Source of the DNA: Cephalotus follicularis
Taxonomy: Eukaryota > Streptophyta > Magnoliopsida > Oxalidales > Cephalotaceae
DNA length: 64,000 nt
Assembly (NCBI GenBank): GCA_001972305.1
Contig: BDDD01001815.1
Location: 1-64,000 of the forward strand
Direction of reading: 5' to 3'
In this document: positions 34,201 through 45,213 of the stretch, one piece after another
How positions within the stretch are numbered: position 1 is the stretch's first letter
Layout of the letters: every line of letters begins with the position of its first letter
Position numbers and translations under genes: made by a program
Notes under the pieces: model-generated
The model's database searches: none
The model's input: the letters and a program-made list of their open reading frames with translations, nothing else
Told to the model about the DNA's origin: nothing

Positions 34201-36229
34201 TTAAAAAAAAAATTGGTTCTGCAGGAACCACAACAGAGCAAAGAGAAAGGATTAACTTCCTCAGGAACCACAGCAAAATCCCATTCTATGCAACAGAAAG
34301 GGAAAACAATTCCAATTCACATGATCATTAAATATATGGTTAATGATTTAAACAACAAACGAAACCACTTTTTCTCTATCATTGATGCACTTCTCTATTG
34401 CAATAAGTATGGTCAAGGAACTTGTGTTCATTCAACCAAATAATACTTTAAAAAAAAAGCTACAACCATCAGAATCATGTACAAACACTAGACACCACAC
34501 ATATACACTTCTAAATAACGCGCTGTTCAAAGTACTGGTCGAGCATTATAGAACAGCCAAATATAGCCTTGTGATAATGACACCAAAAAATTACTATAGA
34601 GGATGAACTTAAATAGTCATATCTCCTTAAAACTCGTACTGATCAAACACAAAAAGAACCAAACTATTATCAAGCTCAAATTCTTATAGGGCAAAAAAAA
34701 AAAATTGATTCAATCACCAATATGGCAATATATGTTAGGAATCCACCAAAGCAAAATAAAACTCCATACATGGTTAATCACTGACTAGGCACAAGAACTT
34801 CCAGACACAGAGATTGTAAGAGTAAATTAACAAGAAATTATCAACACACAAGAATATCAAGTGATCAAATTTGTGGTTGACTCAAACCAATAGTAGCTCA
34901 TAATTATATGTGGATCACAGAGAAGTATTCTCACTCTCCGTCTATCAAAACCGTATAACAGTCGTATGATATAAAAAAAAAAAACTATTGTAAAATCTTG
35001 GCAAATGGCCATCCTAATTAAACACTGCTTTACAAATAATGCAAGATATTTTTTTAAATGACACCACAATATTCCCTCTACATATATTAACACAGGATGA
35101 AGACATTAAGTTGTTGATTGGGTCCATAGCCTGATATTATTACAATGACAAAACAACAACAAAAATACAGAATAGGCATAATGCACCAATTTTTCTATTT
35201 TATTTTGCTAATTTTCTCGGTGTTTCCAGTAGGCAGAATCAAATAGCAACTATGCTTTTAAAGAGAAGCGTTGTCTACTTAGAACACGATGTCCAATTAT
35301 GCAAGCCTGATCTCATTTGCAAAGTGAGAGCTCATTTATATCACTGTCAATGAAAAAAAAAACTCTCCATAATAACCTATATTCCCTTTCTGTTCCCTGG
35401 TATTGATTTTTCATTTGGACCATTGTCGTAAAAATACAAAGAGAGATGTTATGATAAGTATGTAAATTGCTTAATGTGTATGTTTTAAATAAAAGACCGA
35501 AAATATACAAAACCTCGCGCTAGGACATTAATATATATAACAAGCGTCGAAGTGAGATATTTCAAATCCACAAAAAAGACTATAAAAGTATTTCAAATTA
35601 AAGCATATACCATAATTTGCATTGGCTACAACACCTTGAAATTATATGCAATTAAGGATGAGTAAGAAATGAAAGTATATTAAAGTCTCCATGTGCACAT
35701 CTTGAAGGAACACTTAAACTTCCAAGACTACATCCATCGCATGTGGAGTAAACCCTTGCCCTACATTACCTACAAGAAGCAAATAGAAATAGGATCACCC
35801 ACAAGTAACTGATATATAAGTCAAAATAAAAACTATCGAAAACCTGCGAATTAATAAAACCATGATGACATATTAGATAAAAAATGAATGAAGAAATTGA
35901 CACCATATATCTATTTATTAACAAAAATCAATTTTAAGTGGATTCAAACATAATCACTTCAAAGAGGAGCTATAAAACTCATGCAGAAAATATACAAATC
36001 AATTTCAATATATATATAAATGGTTTGTTTGTTTGTAATTAATTAATAAAATGATCAATAAAAGGTCAAACATTCAGTTAAGTATCAATTTAGTTCACCT
36101 TCAGAAGCAAAATCCTCCTTATCCGTGTTCCATTTTTAAAGAGACGAGGAACAACTATTTAAAAGTGAACTGTCATGACCATTTTTAAGGGCATGTGAGA
36201 AAGAAAGAAAAGAATCTAAAATTACATAC

Positions 36230-37059
36230 ACAATTCGGGAACCCCTCCTGCAAGTCAGTGTCACTGTCAAAAGATTGTCACTCCAATGCTCTCCCAAATA
36301 CAAAGCCAAATGGAAACGTATAGGGGCCAGCTCATGATCTGCAACAACAACCTCTAGGGGATCCACCTAGCTTATATGATCCAATGACATGAACAAAGTG
36401 AAGAGTGATGGGAGAGCTCTCCTAGTTTATAGCAATGAAATCTACATCATTTCACTTCAGTCTAGCTGATTATTTATCGATCTTTTATTTGCACACAAAA
36501 TTAAATTCAATCCAACATCATAATTACAGTAACATCCATCCAACCAAAGAAAATTGTATATAATGGAGTCTATTATTTGTATTCCAAGTTACAGATTTTT
36601 CACATCAATCTCACTGAAAATATCACATATTCTTGTAGGAATTGAAAACACATGATACTCATAAACTATGAATCTATCGCCAAATTCAATTAACACAATA
36701 TATAAAAACCCAATAACAAGAAATTACAAAGACACCAAAGCTGCAAGTAAAAAGAGAAACACAAAAAAAAGATACAGAGATAGAACCTTTTTGTGCAATT
36801 CAATATGCTTGCGCCTCAATGCCTCCTCTCGTTTCTTTTCTGCTTCCTTTCTCCTCTTCTTCCTCGTATGAAAACCACCCACATAGTCTTTTTTAAAATG
36901 CCAAAATCCCACATGAATATATATATATATAAAGAAAATATAATCATTATTGAATAAGAAAGTAAAGATTTTGTGTAATATTTACTTAAGGTCTTTCTCG
37001 TTAAAAGAGACAGAGAGTGCTTTGTTCTTAAGAGCCCTTTTGTTTATATGACGAACCAT
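36230..37059 (-). pseudogene. Captured host gene fragment, RRP17/NOL12-like
   Basis: Minus-strand exon 1 (37059-36986) encodes MVRHINKRALKNKALSVSF followed by NEKDLK; exon 2 (36888-36787) encodes DYVGGFHTRKKRRKEAEKKR and EEALRRKHIELHKK. This matches the start of plant RRP17/NOL12 (nucleolar protein 12), a pre-rRNA processing factor with the NEKDLK...GFHKRKKKR pattern and a basic coiled region. The gap between exons is AT-rich, begins GTAAAT and ends AAAG, and exon 2 is followed by GTTCTATC, so introns were kept: capture at DNA level. A third block (SDNLLTVTLTC, ends near 36230 before GTATGT) may be the conserved tail, weakly. Splice phase at exon 1/2 is off by one, so it is decayed. The rest of the gene is missing. 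Confidence 0.68.
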
Positions 37060-38262
37060 GGTTGAGGGGTACTCCTGTGCCACTTCCTCTTCAACATCTC
37101 CTAGACGGCACCGAAAACCCTCATAACACCCTCACCAGCTCCGATCTACGCCTCTTGAGCACGAACCAACCAAACCCGTGCCCTTACATCCCACAACCAT
37201 AGGAATGTAAGGGACGACAACCTGCAGAAATAGGGGCACAGCTGGGATGGCAATCCCAGCCCTCAAGCCCGATCACAGCAACACATAGAAATATCACAAA
37301 TGGGAAGGGAATGGATAGAATACAAATACCTCATTCTATGTTATCCCCATTCAAATTCTCCAAATTTGTGTATTCCTCCAAAAAAAGATTCACGCCATTT
37401 GTCTTCACAAAAGATGCTCACGGACTCCATAAGAACGACAAATGTCAAGAAAGAATCCATGTATTCAGGCTTGGAGGTCAGACCCGAAAATGGCAACTCA
37501 CGATTTCTTCACTTCCAAGCTTGCTTCCTTCACAAAAGATGCTCCACAAGCTCCGTCCTTGAACATACTTGAAGGAGGAAGGCTGATGTGAATGTTGACC
37601 TAAATCAACAATCACAAAAAGTTAAGATAGATCACAATATGTGAGTTATCTCCACCCATTGTGAACATGCAAGTGAGAAGAGGGTGAAGATTTGTCTTCC
37701 TCTCAAGAAAAACCGAGATTTTTCTGTCCAACATTAATCGAGGAGGCGAGCTCTGCGAGGAAGAAGGAGAAGAGAAGAATGACGGATGAGAAAGAGAATA
37801 CAAGAGAGAGAAGTTTTATATGAGACAAAAGTTGGTTTGTCTCAAAATAATAATAAAAAAATTACACACATGCTTTATGCACCTTTTGAAACAGTTAAGC
37901 ATTAGTGTTTCAAAAGGCGCATACCTTGTAGTGTAAGTTCTGATAATTGGTTTTCAGTGTTAGGAAGTTAGACCTTTCTAGTTTTTCTTTGGAGAGTTTT
38001 CTTCTGAGAATTGGAGCTTGGATGTTAGAGTTCGTGGAGCTCGCAGAGGACCTAGAGCGTAGAGGGAGCTCTAGAAGGAAGGAGCAATTGGTTTAGGTAA
38101 TGGATTCTTCTTCTTTGCTTGTTCCTTTATGTTTGTTGTTTGTTTGGTTGGCAAATCAGGGATCCCCATGTGCGTATGGACGTTTATGGACATAGATATT
38201 CCATGGCATCCTCTGCTCAGAGCAGTCCTTCATAGTGAAATTAAAATTGGACACCATGAGCA

Positions 38263-38610
38263 CCTATGGCCTAAAACGTCCTTTCCCACCCCTTCATGCT
38301 TAGAACACAGTAGTCGCGTTGCCGAGCTGCGGTGACATGGGCAAAACATGGTGAGTCAACTCAGTGAGTTCGACTAGGAAGAAGATGTGGATATCCATGC
38401 TATGGCGAGTCACGATGAGATTCTTACAGTAGTGTGTAGATCGGCAGTTTGGTGGGCCGAAAATAGCCTGATCCGATCCCCGGTGAGTTGGCCAGAATTC
38501 CGGTGATGAACAATGTTTGCCATCATAAGGAGGCTGCTTCGAGCTTTTAGCGGCAAAGATGATGGAGCCTTTGTAAGAACAAAACTGAGTTTATAGTCAT
38601 TTTAGGCATT
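38263..38610. other. Unassigned sequence between the two copia elements
   Basis: About 350 bp with moderate GC and phrases such as CGGTGAGTTGGCCAGAATTCC. No long open frame and no clear termini. It may be host sequence between two neighbouring insertions, or the ends of one of the copia LTRs if my tentative boundaries are wrong. Confidence 0.4.
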
Positions 38611-38959
38611 TGTTGCATGGACGGTTCAACTTTAATTTTAATTAAAGTGGCTCAAAACAAAGAACATCCATTATCTAACACCATAAACGAATACAAACCA
38701 CCTAGGATCGCTAATCAACAATCCAGATAAACAATATAAACATACATAGAAGGATAGAGTTTATACCAAGCAACCAACTCCTTCCTTCAAGTATCCGTTC
38801 TGAGACTTCAAGCTTTCACTCAGGAACGAACAGCAGCGGAATAACAAACAAACCAAATCCTATATTTCTAATCCTACACTAGGATCAATATAGGGAATGT
38901 AATGCTCAATGAAAGCAGTACACCACCTATAGAAATCAAGCTGCGGTGTGTGTCGGTAT

Positions 38960-39863
38960 TGATGGAGGAAAAATATGTTTACAATAAGAAGGACACGTGT
39001 CCACTGCAGACATGACCAACTGTCCATGAGGGATTAGAAGCTTATCAACAAACCGTGCCGAGGAGCACATACATGGCAAAGAACGTCATTCTCGGACCTG
39101 GAGTCGAGGACCATTATTTTTTGAAGAGAACACATTGAGACCTCAAGTCCGAGGACACTCCTCGGACTTAGAGGCAGAAGACCATATCCAGGGTGTAAGG
39201 GTCGAGGACTACCTCGGCCCAAAGTATCTAACAGACACAGAAAAGGAGACATTCCCTTCACTACACAGAAACTAAGGACCTCCTCCTCAGACATATTCAA
39301 ACTGCGTTCGTCCTCGGACTAAAGAAGACCATGACCTCTGCAACAGAATCATAATCGATTTCCTCTACAGTCATGTAAACGGAGGACCTCAACCTTATCT
39401 ATGGGATAAAGGGATTAACTCCACCTGATTTCTCGGGATCTGCACTTATCCAAATAAGGAGATAGTGTCATAACCAACTACCAACAAAGGGAAACAGCGA
39501 CATTATAGGCGGAGATCAAGGGGAATGACCAAGATCCTCGGCATTTCCCTAGGGGATAGCTACAACCTCCATTTTTCACGCTCTATCAGTTACAAGACAC
39601 TACTATAAATGCAGGTTCAACAGACTGAACAAAGGTGAGCCATTTTTACTTTACAAAGTACATTGCTTCACCTGCATCTTGTCTAACTTGAGCGTCGGAG
39701 TGTCCCCGGGAGAACAACCTCCTGGACTTTCCACCATTTCTGTTACTTTGTGCAGGTGTCCGAGATCAAGATCTTCCTCAAGGCATCTGTGACAAACGTT
39801 TCTGTTAACAAACAAAAGTCCTCCACGTAGGATACTGTTGAGAGAAGGATTTCTGTATCAACA
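38960..39863 (+). mobile_element. 5' LTR of element F
   Basis: 904 bp, ends TTTCTGTATCAACA. Contains several CCTCGG/CCGAGG words (e.g. GCCGAGGAGC, GTCCGAGGACAC, CTCCTCGGAC). TATA-like CTATAAATGCAGG lies near 39602, about 260 bp before the LTR end; in the 3' LTR it reads CTATAAATACAGG, a standard plant TATA box. Confidence 0.95.
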
Positions 39864-39865
39864 GT

Positions 39866-39875
39866 TGGCGCCGTC
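39866..39875 (+). other. Primer binding site of element F
   Basis: TGGCGCCGTC begins two bases after the LTR. It differs from the iMet-type sites of elements A, B and E and resembles the tRNA-Asp type known in the Tat/Athila branch for its first ten bases; the tRNA assignment is an inference. Confidence 0.75.
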
Positions 39876-39908
39876 TGTGGGAAACGCAGCAAAAAGTCAT
39901 CAACAATC

Positions 39909-42125
39909 ATGCCTCCGAGGAAGAACAATCTGGTTGGAGCCACTGGTAGCCAGCAACAGGAGGTCTTAGCTCCTCCGCCAGAAGTCGTTCAAGAAGCGGC
40001 CCAACAACAAGCTCCCGTTACAGGGGAGAAACTTAACCAAGTCCTCCAGGGATTGGAGCGTGTTACTGATCGGTTGGTCACAACTCTAGTCAACCAACAG
40101 CAGCAAGCCGGGCCCGCTCAGCCAGTGGTCCGAGGAGTATCTGGCCCCCACAGGCCAGAGGTGGAGATAAGGCACCCACGAGGTGCCAGGCAAAACCGAT
40201 CGAGGGGAGACGAACTTCCCCTTAGGCGGTCAGGGGACAACAATCCCCTGGGAAGGAGATCCGAGATCAATGTATCTCAGAGAGCTGAGTCCTCAACCGC
40301 TAGGGATCACCCCAACGACCCCAGGAGAGTGCATCCTCAGCACCAGGCCATGGAGGTGGATCCTCGGCAGGAGTCCAGGGGGGCAGAGGAGGCACAAGTG
40401 CGCTCCAACGCTCCGCGCAGAGCTGGCATGGCCCGAGGGAGCAGGGTCAATCCCCCAGCCTCATTGGCTGGAGGGTCACATGTTTCTAGCACAGTTAGGA
40501 ACATAGAGGATGTGGAGCAAGTAGTGAACAGAAGGCTTGCAGAATTGGAAAGGAGGTTCCAAGGAGTGGAACAGAACAGGGGGCACCTATCCGAGGTGCA
40601 GAATATTAACGCACACCCCTTCACGGCCGAGATCATGGCGGAGCCAGTCCCCAGTGGGTTTCGAAACCCAAGCCTTGATAAATATGATGGGTCCACGGAC
40701 CCCATCCAGCATGTGCGCTCATACATTCAGGCTATGTGGATGTATCAAGCCTCGGACGCTATGCTCTACCGGGGATTCCCAATGACCTTGATTGGAGCCG
40801 CCCAGTCATGGTACTTTACCTTGGCAAGGAATTCAGTGCAGAGCTTCGATCAGTTTACGGAACTGTTCGTGACAAAGTTCCTCAACAGCACCACGCAGAG
40901 GAGAAACTCTACCCACCTCATCAACGTGGTGCAGGGTAAAGATGAGTTGCTGAGGGACTACCTCACCAGGTTCAATAAGGAGTCACTCACAGTGAAAGAC
41001 CTGGAGCCGTCCTTTGATCTGGCAGCCTTGAACAATGGGCTAAGGAGCAATTCATCTTTCACCTTTTCTCTGCTGAAGAAAACGGCCAAGGACATGGCAG
41101 AATTGCTCAAAAGGGCAGAGAGGTATGTTAATGCCGAGGAAGAGATGGTGGCCAGGAAGCAAAAGACACCCTGGTCTGGCCATCAGGAGGAGAGAAGGGA
41201 GCATTCACGAAATGCTCCGGTGAGAAGAGAGAAGAGGAAAGACAGGTCAGACTTGTCCAAGGAAGACCTCAGACGTAAGCTTTCCAGACGAGAGGGATCG
41301 TCCAGGGGAAGGGCCCCAATCCCATCTTACAACACCTTTGCCCCCCTCCTGGACACACGTACCAGAATACTTGCTGTGGAGAAAGATAAAGTCCCTTTTC
41401 AGTGGCCTGAGAAGCTGAGGACCCCAGCAGAGAACAGGAATGTGGAGAAGTACTGCCGGTATCATCGTGACCACGGCCACGATATAGAGGAGTGCAGGCA
41501 ACTAAAAAATCAAATTGAGGACCTGATTAGGAAGGGGCACCTGCGCAAGTATGTGGACAGAGATTCTCCTCAAGGAAGAAGAGAGCAGAGAAGAGAAGAT
41601 GCTCCTCGGCAGCAGGAGGAGCAACAACAACAGCAGCCCAGAGGTGTCATCCACACCATCTCTGGGGGGGTCGCATCTGGAGGCGACCATTCAAATGCAA
41701 GAAAGGCCTATGGGAGACAGTCCCTCGCTGTGCAACAAGTCCCTCACAGCAAGAGGCTCAGAACTGGTGGAGACGAGGAGGTGATAACCTTCTCGGAGGT
41801 GGACTATGAGGGAGTACATCTTCCTCACGATGATCCAGTGATGGTAACTCTTCTGGTAGAGCTCTTTACCATGAAGAGGATTCTCATAGATAGTGGCAGC
41901 TCGGCCGACATCCTGTACAAACACGCATTTGATCAGCTGAGGATACCGGCCGACCAACTGAAGCCCGTCAAAACCCCACTGGTTGGTTTTGCAGGTGAGA
42001 CGATCCATCCTCTGGGATCTATCAACCTGTCCGTGGTTGTAGGCACGGCCCCACGTCAAACTCAGGTAGAGATGACGTTCCTGGTAGTGGATACCCCAAG
42101 CCCATACAATGCTATAGTGGGGTGA
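39909..42125 (+). CDS. Element F gag-protease polyprotein
   Basis: A 738-residue open frame starting MPPRKNNLVGATGSQQ. Low-complexity, glutamine- and arginine-rich N-terminus to about residue 240; gag capsid domain about 245-400 (DKYDGSTDPIQHVRSYIQ, GAAQSWYFTL, FTELFVTKFL, LLRDYLTRFN); basic linker; a zinc-binding motif of unusual spacing CX2HX4HX4C (CRYHRDHGHDIEEC) at about 518; aspartic protease with an intact LIDSGSSADIL at about residue 660. The frame ends TGA at 42123 inside the last protease block (YNAIVG, normally followed by RPGLN), which looks like CGA to TGA. Gag should be expressible; pol is cut off by that stop. Confidence 0.93.
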   Translation: MPPRKNNLVGATGSQQQEVLAPPPEVVQEAAQQQAPVTGEKLNQVLQGLERVTDRLVTTLVNQQQQAGPAQPVVRGVSGPHRPEVEIRHPRGARQNRSRGDELPLRRSGDNNPLGRRSEINVSQRAESSTARDHPNDPRRVHPQHQAMEVDPRQESRGAEEAQVRSNAPRRAGMARGSRVNPPASLAGGSHVSSTVRNIEDVEQVVNRRLAELERRFQGVEQNRGHLSEVQNINAHPFTAEIMAEPVPSGFRNPSLDKYDGSTDPIQHVRSYIQAMWMYQASDAMLYRGFPMTLIGAAQSWYFTLARNSVQSFDQFTELFVTKFLNSTTQRRNSTHLINVVQGKDELLRDYLTRFNKESLTVKDLEPSFDLAALNNGLRSNSSFTFSLLKKTAKDMAELLKRAERYVNAEEEMVARKQKTPWSGHQEERREHSRNAPVRREKRKDRSDLSKEDLRRKLSRREGSSRGRAPIPSYNTFAPLLDTRTRILAVEKDKVPFQWPEKLRTPAENRNVEKYCRYHRDHGHDIEECRQLKNQIEDLIRKGHLRKYVDRDSPQGRREQRREDAPRQQEEQQQQQPRGVIHTISGGVASGGDHSNARKAYGRQSLAVQQVPHSKRLRTGGDEEVITFSEVDYEGVHLPHDDPVMVTLLVELFTMKRILIDSGSSADILYKHAFDQLRIPADQLKPVKTPLVGFAGETIHPLGSINLSVVVGTAPRQTQVEMTFLVVDTPSPYNAIVG

Positions 42126-43138
42126 CCAGGTCTGAACTTGTTGGAGGCCATAGTGTCTACGAGACACTTAGTGATGAAGTTTCCCACAAGGTTTGGTGTG
42201 GGGGAGGTCAGAGGAGACCAAGAGGTGGCAAGGCGATGTTACAAAACTGCCATCTCGGACAAGGGGAAGGGCAAGGTTCTTCCCATAGCAAACGTGGAGC
42301 TCAGAGGTGATGTAGAACCAGAGCGTCCACAGCCTGTCGAGGATGTCCTCCAAGTGCCCATAGAAGAGGGCAACACAGAGAGAGTACTCGAAGTGGGCTC
42401 ACAACTTGGAGAGGCGGAGAAGGGGGAGTTAATAACATTCCTCCGAGATAACAGAGATGTCTTTGCATGGTCGGCAGAGGAAGTCCCTGGCATCAGTCCA
42501 AATGTAATGGTTCACAAGCTAAGCGTGGATCCAGCCAGACCTCCGATCAGGCAAATGAAGAGGAACTTTGCCCCTGAGAGGTAGCAGGCGATAGCCGAGG
42601 AGGTGAGCAAGCTGTTGCAGGTAGGTTTTATCAGAGAAGTGCACTACTCGGACTGGTTATCAAATCCAGTGTTGGTCAAAAAAGCCAATGGAAAATGGAG
42701 GATGTGCATAGACTTCACGGACCTCAACAAAGCCCGCCCAAAGGATCACTTCCCTCTCCCAAAGATAGACCAGCTGGTAGACGCAACCTCGGGTTACAGA
42801 AGATTAAGCTTCTTGGATGCTTACTCGGGATATAATCAAATCCCCATGTATAGGCCTGATAAGGACAAGACAGCATTCATAACAGACCGAGGAATGTATT
42901 GCTACAAGGTTATGCTCTTTGGCTTGAAGAATGCAGGGGCCACTTACCAACGCCTGGTCAACAAAATTTTTGAACCTCAGATTGGGAAGAATATGGAGGT
43001 ATACATAGACGATATGCTCGTCAAAACCCCTGCCAGGAACCCCCATGTGAAAGATTTGGAGGAGACTTTTGAAGTGCTAAGGAAGTATAATATGAAGCTC
43101 AATCCGTCCAAGTGCACGTTTGGGGTCACCTCGGGAAA
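42126..43138 (+). pseudogene. Element F protease end and reverse transcriptase
   Basis: After the TGA at 42123 the same frame continues (PGLNLLEAIVSTRHL) through the linker to RT. A second stop, TAG at 42582, replaces a glutamine in NFAPER-QAIAEEV. RT proper is well kept: NPVLVKKANGKWRMCIDF, LPKIDQLVD, LSFLDAYSGYNQI, MLFGLKNAGATYQRLV, and the catalytic YIDDMLVK at about 43002. It ends abruptly at FGVTSGK, 43138, before the RT thumb and RNase H. Both stops are single C-to-T changes. Confidence 0.92.
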
Positions 43139-43139
43139 N
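43139..43139. other. Ambiguous base at RT/IN deletion junction
   Basis: The only N I noticed in the window. It lies exactly where RT sequence passes into integrase, skipping what should be well over 1 kb of RT thumb, RNase H and IN finger. This could be a collapsed or patched assembly join rather than a real deletion. Confidence 0.85.
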
Positions 43140-44078
43140 AGGAAGTGTGACAAGTGTCAGAGGAACGCCAACATAAGTAGAAGGCCTTCTCAACCTCTGA
43201 CGTCAATTACGGCCCCGTGGCCCTTCGTACAGTGGGGAATGGACTTCGTCGGACCATTACCTATGGCAACAGGCCAGAGGAAGTTTCTCATTGTAGCGGT
43301 TGATTACTTCACTAAGTGGGTGGAAGCAGAACCTCTGGCAACAATAACAGAGAAGAACACAGAGGGCTTTGTGTGGAAGTCTATCATCTGCAGGTTTGGA
43401 GTTCCGAGGACCATTATCACAGACAATGGTAAGCAGTTTGATTGCCAAGCCTTCCGGGACTTTTGCAGAGAATGGAGGATAGAGCATAGGCTTGCCTCAG
43501 TAGCCTACCCTCAAAGCAATGGCCAAGCCGAGGTGATCAACAGGGAAATCATCTCGGGCTTGAAAAAGCGCCAAGAAGATAGAAAGGGAAGGTGGACTGA
43601 GGAACTACCAAGTGTGCTATGGGCATATAGAACCACTCCTTGGACTACCACCGGAGAGTCCCCATACAGTTTATGCTTCGGAGCAGAGGCCGTGATACCA
43701 GTAGAGGTTGGAGTACAATCACCAAGAGTTGTGCACTTTACTGAAGACAACAACGAAGAAGGGCTGAGGAGCATCCTCGATTTAGTGGAAGAACTCAGAG
43801 ATAAGGCTGTGATCAGAGTTGCAGCCTACCAACAGAGGGTTAGTCGTTACTACAACAAAAGAGTAAGCCCGAGACCACTAAGGCAAGGAGATCTAGTTCT
43901 ACGCAACTCAGCCGTTGCAGATCCCACTGGTACCAAAGGAAAGCTAGCCCCTGCCTGGGAAGGGCCATACAAGATCAAAAGGGTCCTCCACCCAGGAACA
44001 TTCAAACTTGAAACTTTGGGGGGTAAGGAGATTGCCAGAGCTTGGAATGCCGAGCATCTGAGGAAGTATTATCAATAA
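43140..44078 (+). pseudogene. Element F integrase, N-terminal finger mostly missing
   Basis: Begins with the last cysteines of the HHCC finger (CDKCQRNANI), then the catalytic core with all three acidic residues: WGMDFVGPLP, IITDNGKQF, and NGQAEVINREI. The C-terminal part runs to WNAEHLRKYYQ before TAA at 44076, typical of Tat-group integrase, without a chromodomain. It is in the same frame as RT across the ambiguous base at 43139. The RT thumb, RNase H and first half of the finger are absent. Confidence 0.92.
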
Positions 44079-44372
44079 TTGTAAGACATTTTCAATGAAG
44101 TTTAAATTTTTTCAAGATGTGTTCAGCTTTACAGTTCCAAGTTTGCAAGGGACCGGAGGTCCAATGTTCAAGTCCTCAAACCTCTGAACAGCCACCGATT
44201 AGCTCCCTCAGTCCTAAGATAAGCATCTCGGACCATGCCCCCAAGGGGGCATCTCGGGATCTAAGTTTCCTAAGCCTTACGGAGGCTAACTCTCAAAAGG
44301 AAAACCAAAACAAGCCGAGGTCTCAGACAGACCAGTGAAACAGGCATCCAAGAGCATCCAAGGATGCATACA

Positions 44373-44520
44373 CCAAAGCCTCCTTCCGAGGAGCACGTCG
44401 AAGCCTCCTTCCGAGGAGCATACTAAAGACTCCTTCCGAGGAGCACCGATATACATCAGCAAAGACTCCTCCCGAGGAGCACGCCTAAAGACTTCTAAGG
44501 AAGCACTAAGACTCCTAAGG
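44373..44520. repeat. Short tandem repeats CTCCTTCCGAGGAGCA in element F
   Basis: Four units of about 25-40 bp carrying CTCCTTCCGAGGAGCA or CTCCTCCCGAGGAGCA, then two degenerate ones (CTTCTAAGGAAGCAC, CTCCTAAGGGAGC). Each unit is itself an imperfect hairpin (CTCC ... GGAG). It lies just after pol. Similar CCGAGG words are scattered through the LTRs of F. Confidence 0.8.
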
Positions 44521-45213
44521 GAGCAAATCCTGGTCGGCAACACCATGGGAACTTGTCCAACCAGACCTAAAATCGTGACTTGAAAGGCGAATCCATGGGA
44601 ACTCGCAACGATCAAGCTCGTCGGACTGAGCACTTTAATACAAGTGTCTCCAAGTGGACTGAAAGCTCAGCCGACCTATCCTAAAACATCTTAGGTCAGA
44701 CGATGCTCTCCTCGGCAAACCCATAGGAACTTGTCCGAGCAGACCAAGAATTCAACCTGTGAGTGCAAAAGTTTTCTTATAATTACTTAAGCATTTTTAG
44801 AAATAAGAGGTCCTACGAGGACTATCAAAGCTTGAGTGACCTCGTCCATGCAAGGTTAGTGATTTGGGCTAAGTTAAAAGTTCTAAGGAATTATCAGTAC
44901 TTATGTTCACTTAAAGATGAAACACACGTGGAATCGATTAAGTCCGAGAATACAAGGGTTTGTTCTTTTTATTACAAGTTACTTAAGCTTTTTTGGAGTC
45001 AAATGCTCACTTGTGTGAAAAGTTAGAGGTCACCATGAAGACAAAATTCCTAAGGGAATTATTAACAAGTATAAGTGTGCGGAGATCAACCATGGCACAC
45101 AGAAGGAAAAGTTAAATGCAAGGCAAGAGAATGAGAAAAGAGGTTCTTTCATTAATATTCAAAAGGATTACAAGAAAGAAGATTAAAAACCATTACAAGG
45201 CTAAAGCAAAAAA

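Larger units (their letters stand above)
33966..37933. mobile_element. Non-autonomous CACTA (En/Spm-type) transposon, TSD TAA
   Basis: 3,968 bp, CACTACAAAAAATAGG at the left and CCTTGTAGTG at the right, the signature ends of the CACTA superfamily, with 3-bp duplications TAA (33963-33965 and 37934-37936). Subterminal regions carry many direct and inverted copies of CCGTTTCAAAAGG, thought to be transposase-binding sites in this superfamily. No transposase is encoded. The interior, mostly AT-rich, contains a reverse-oriented host gene fragment at 36230-37059. The insertion splits the 3' LTR of copia 1. Confidence 0.93.
32108..38262 (+). mobile_element. 3' LTR of copia element 1, split by a CACTA element
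   Basis: Starts TGTTAGGTATTGGG directly after the polypurine tract. The LTR parts are 32108-33965 and 37937-38262, about 2.2 kb; the right end (CCATGAGCA) is tentative, placed by alignment with the copia 2 LTR end CCATGCAACA. It shares blocks with the copia 2 LTR, for example CAAGCCACTAGGTGG and GTTACATTGTGCAAATTTTATT. Non-coding. Confidence 0.75.

Noticed and set aside
37300..37572. Frames of 83-90 codons upstream of the captured RRP17/NOL12-like exon
   Set aside because: Forward-strand frames in CACTA filler with an internal direct repeat (CACAAAAGATGCTC); no similarity recognised. The region may instead include untranslated sequence captured with the gene.
40183..42167. Several frames of 80-158 codons overlapping gag of element F on both strands
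   Set aside because: Shadows of the 738-codon gag-protease frame; no start context or similarity of their own.
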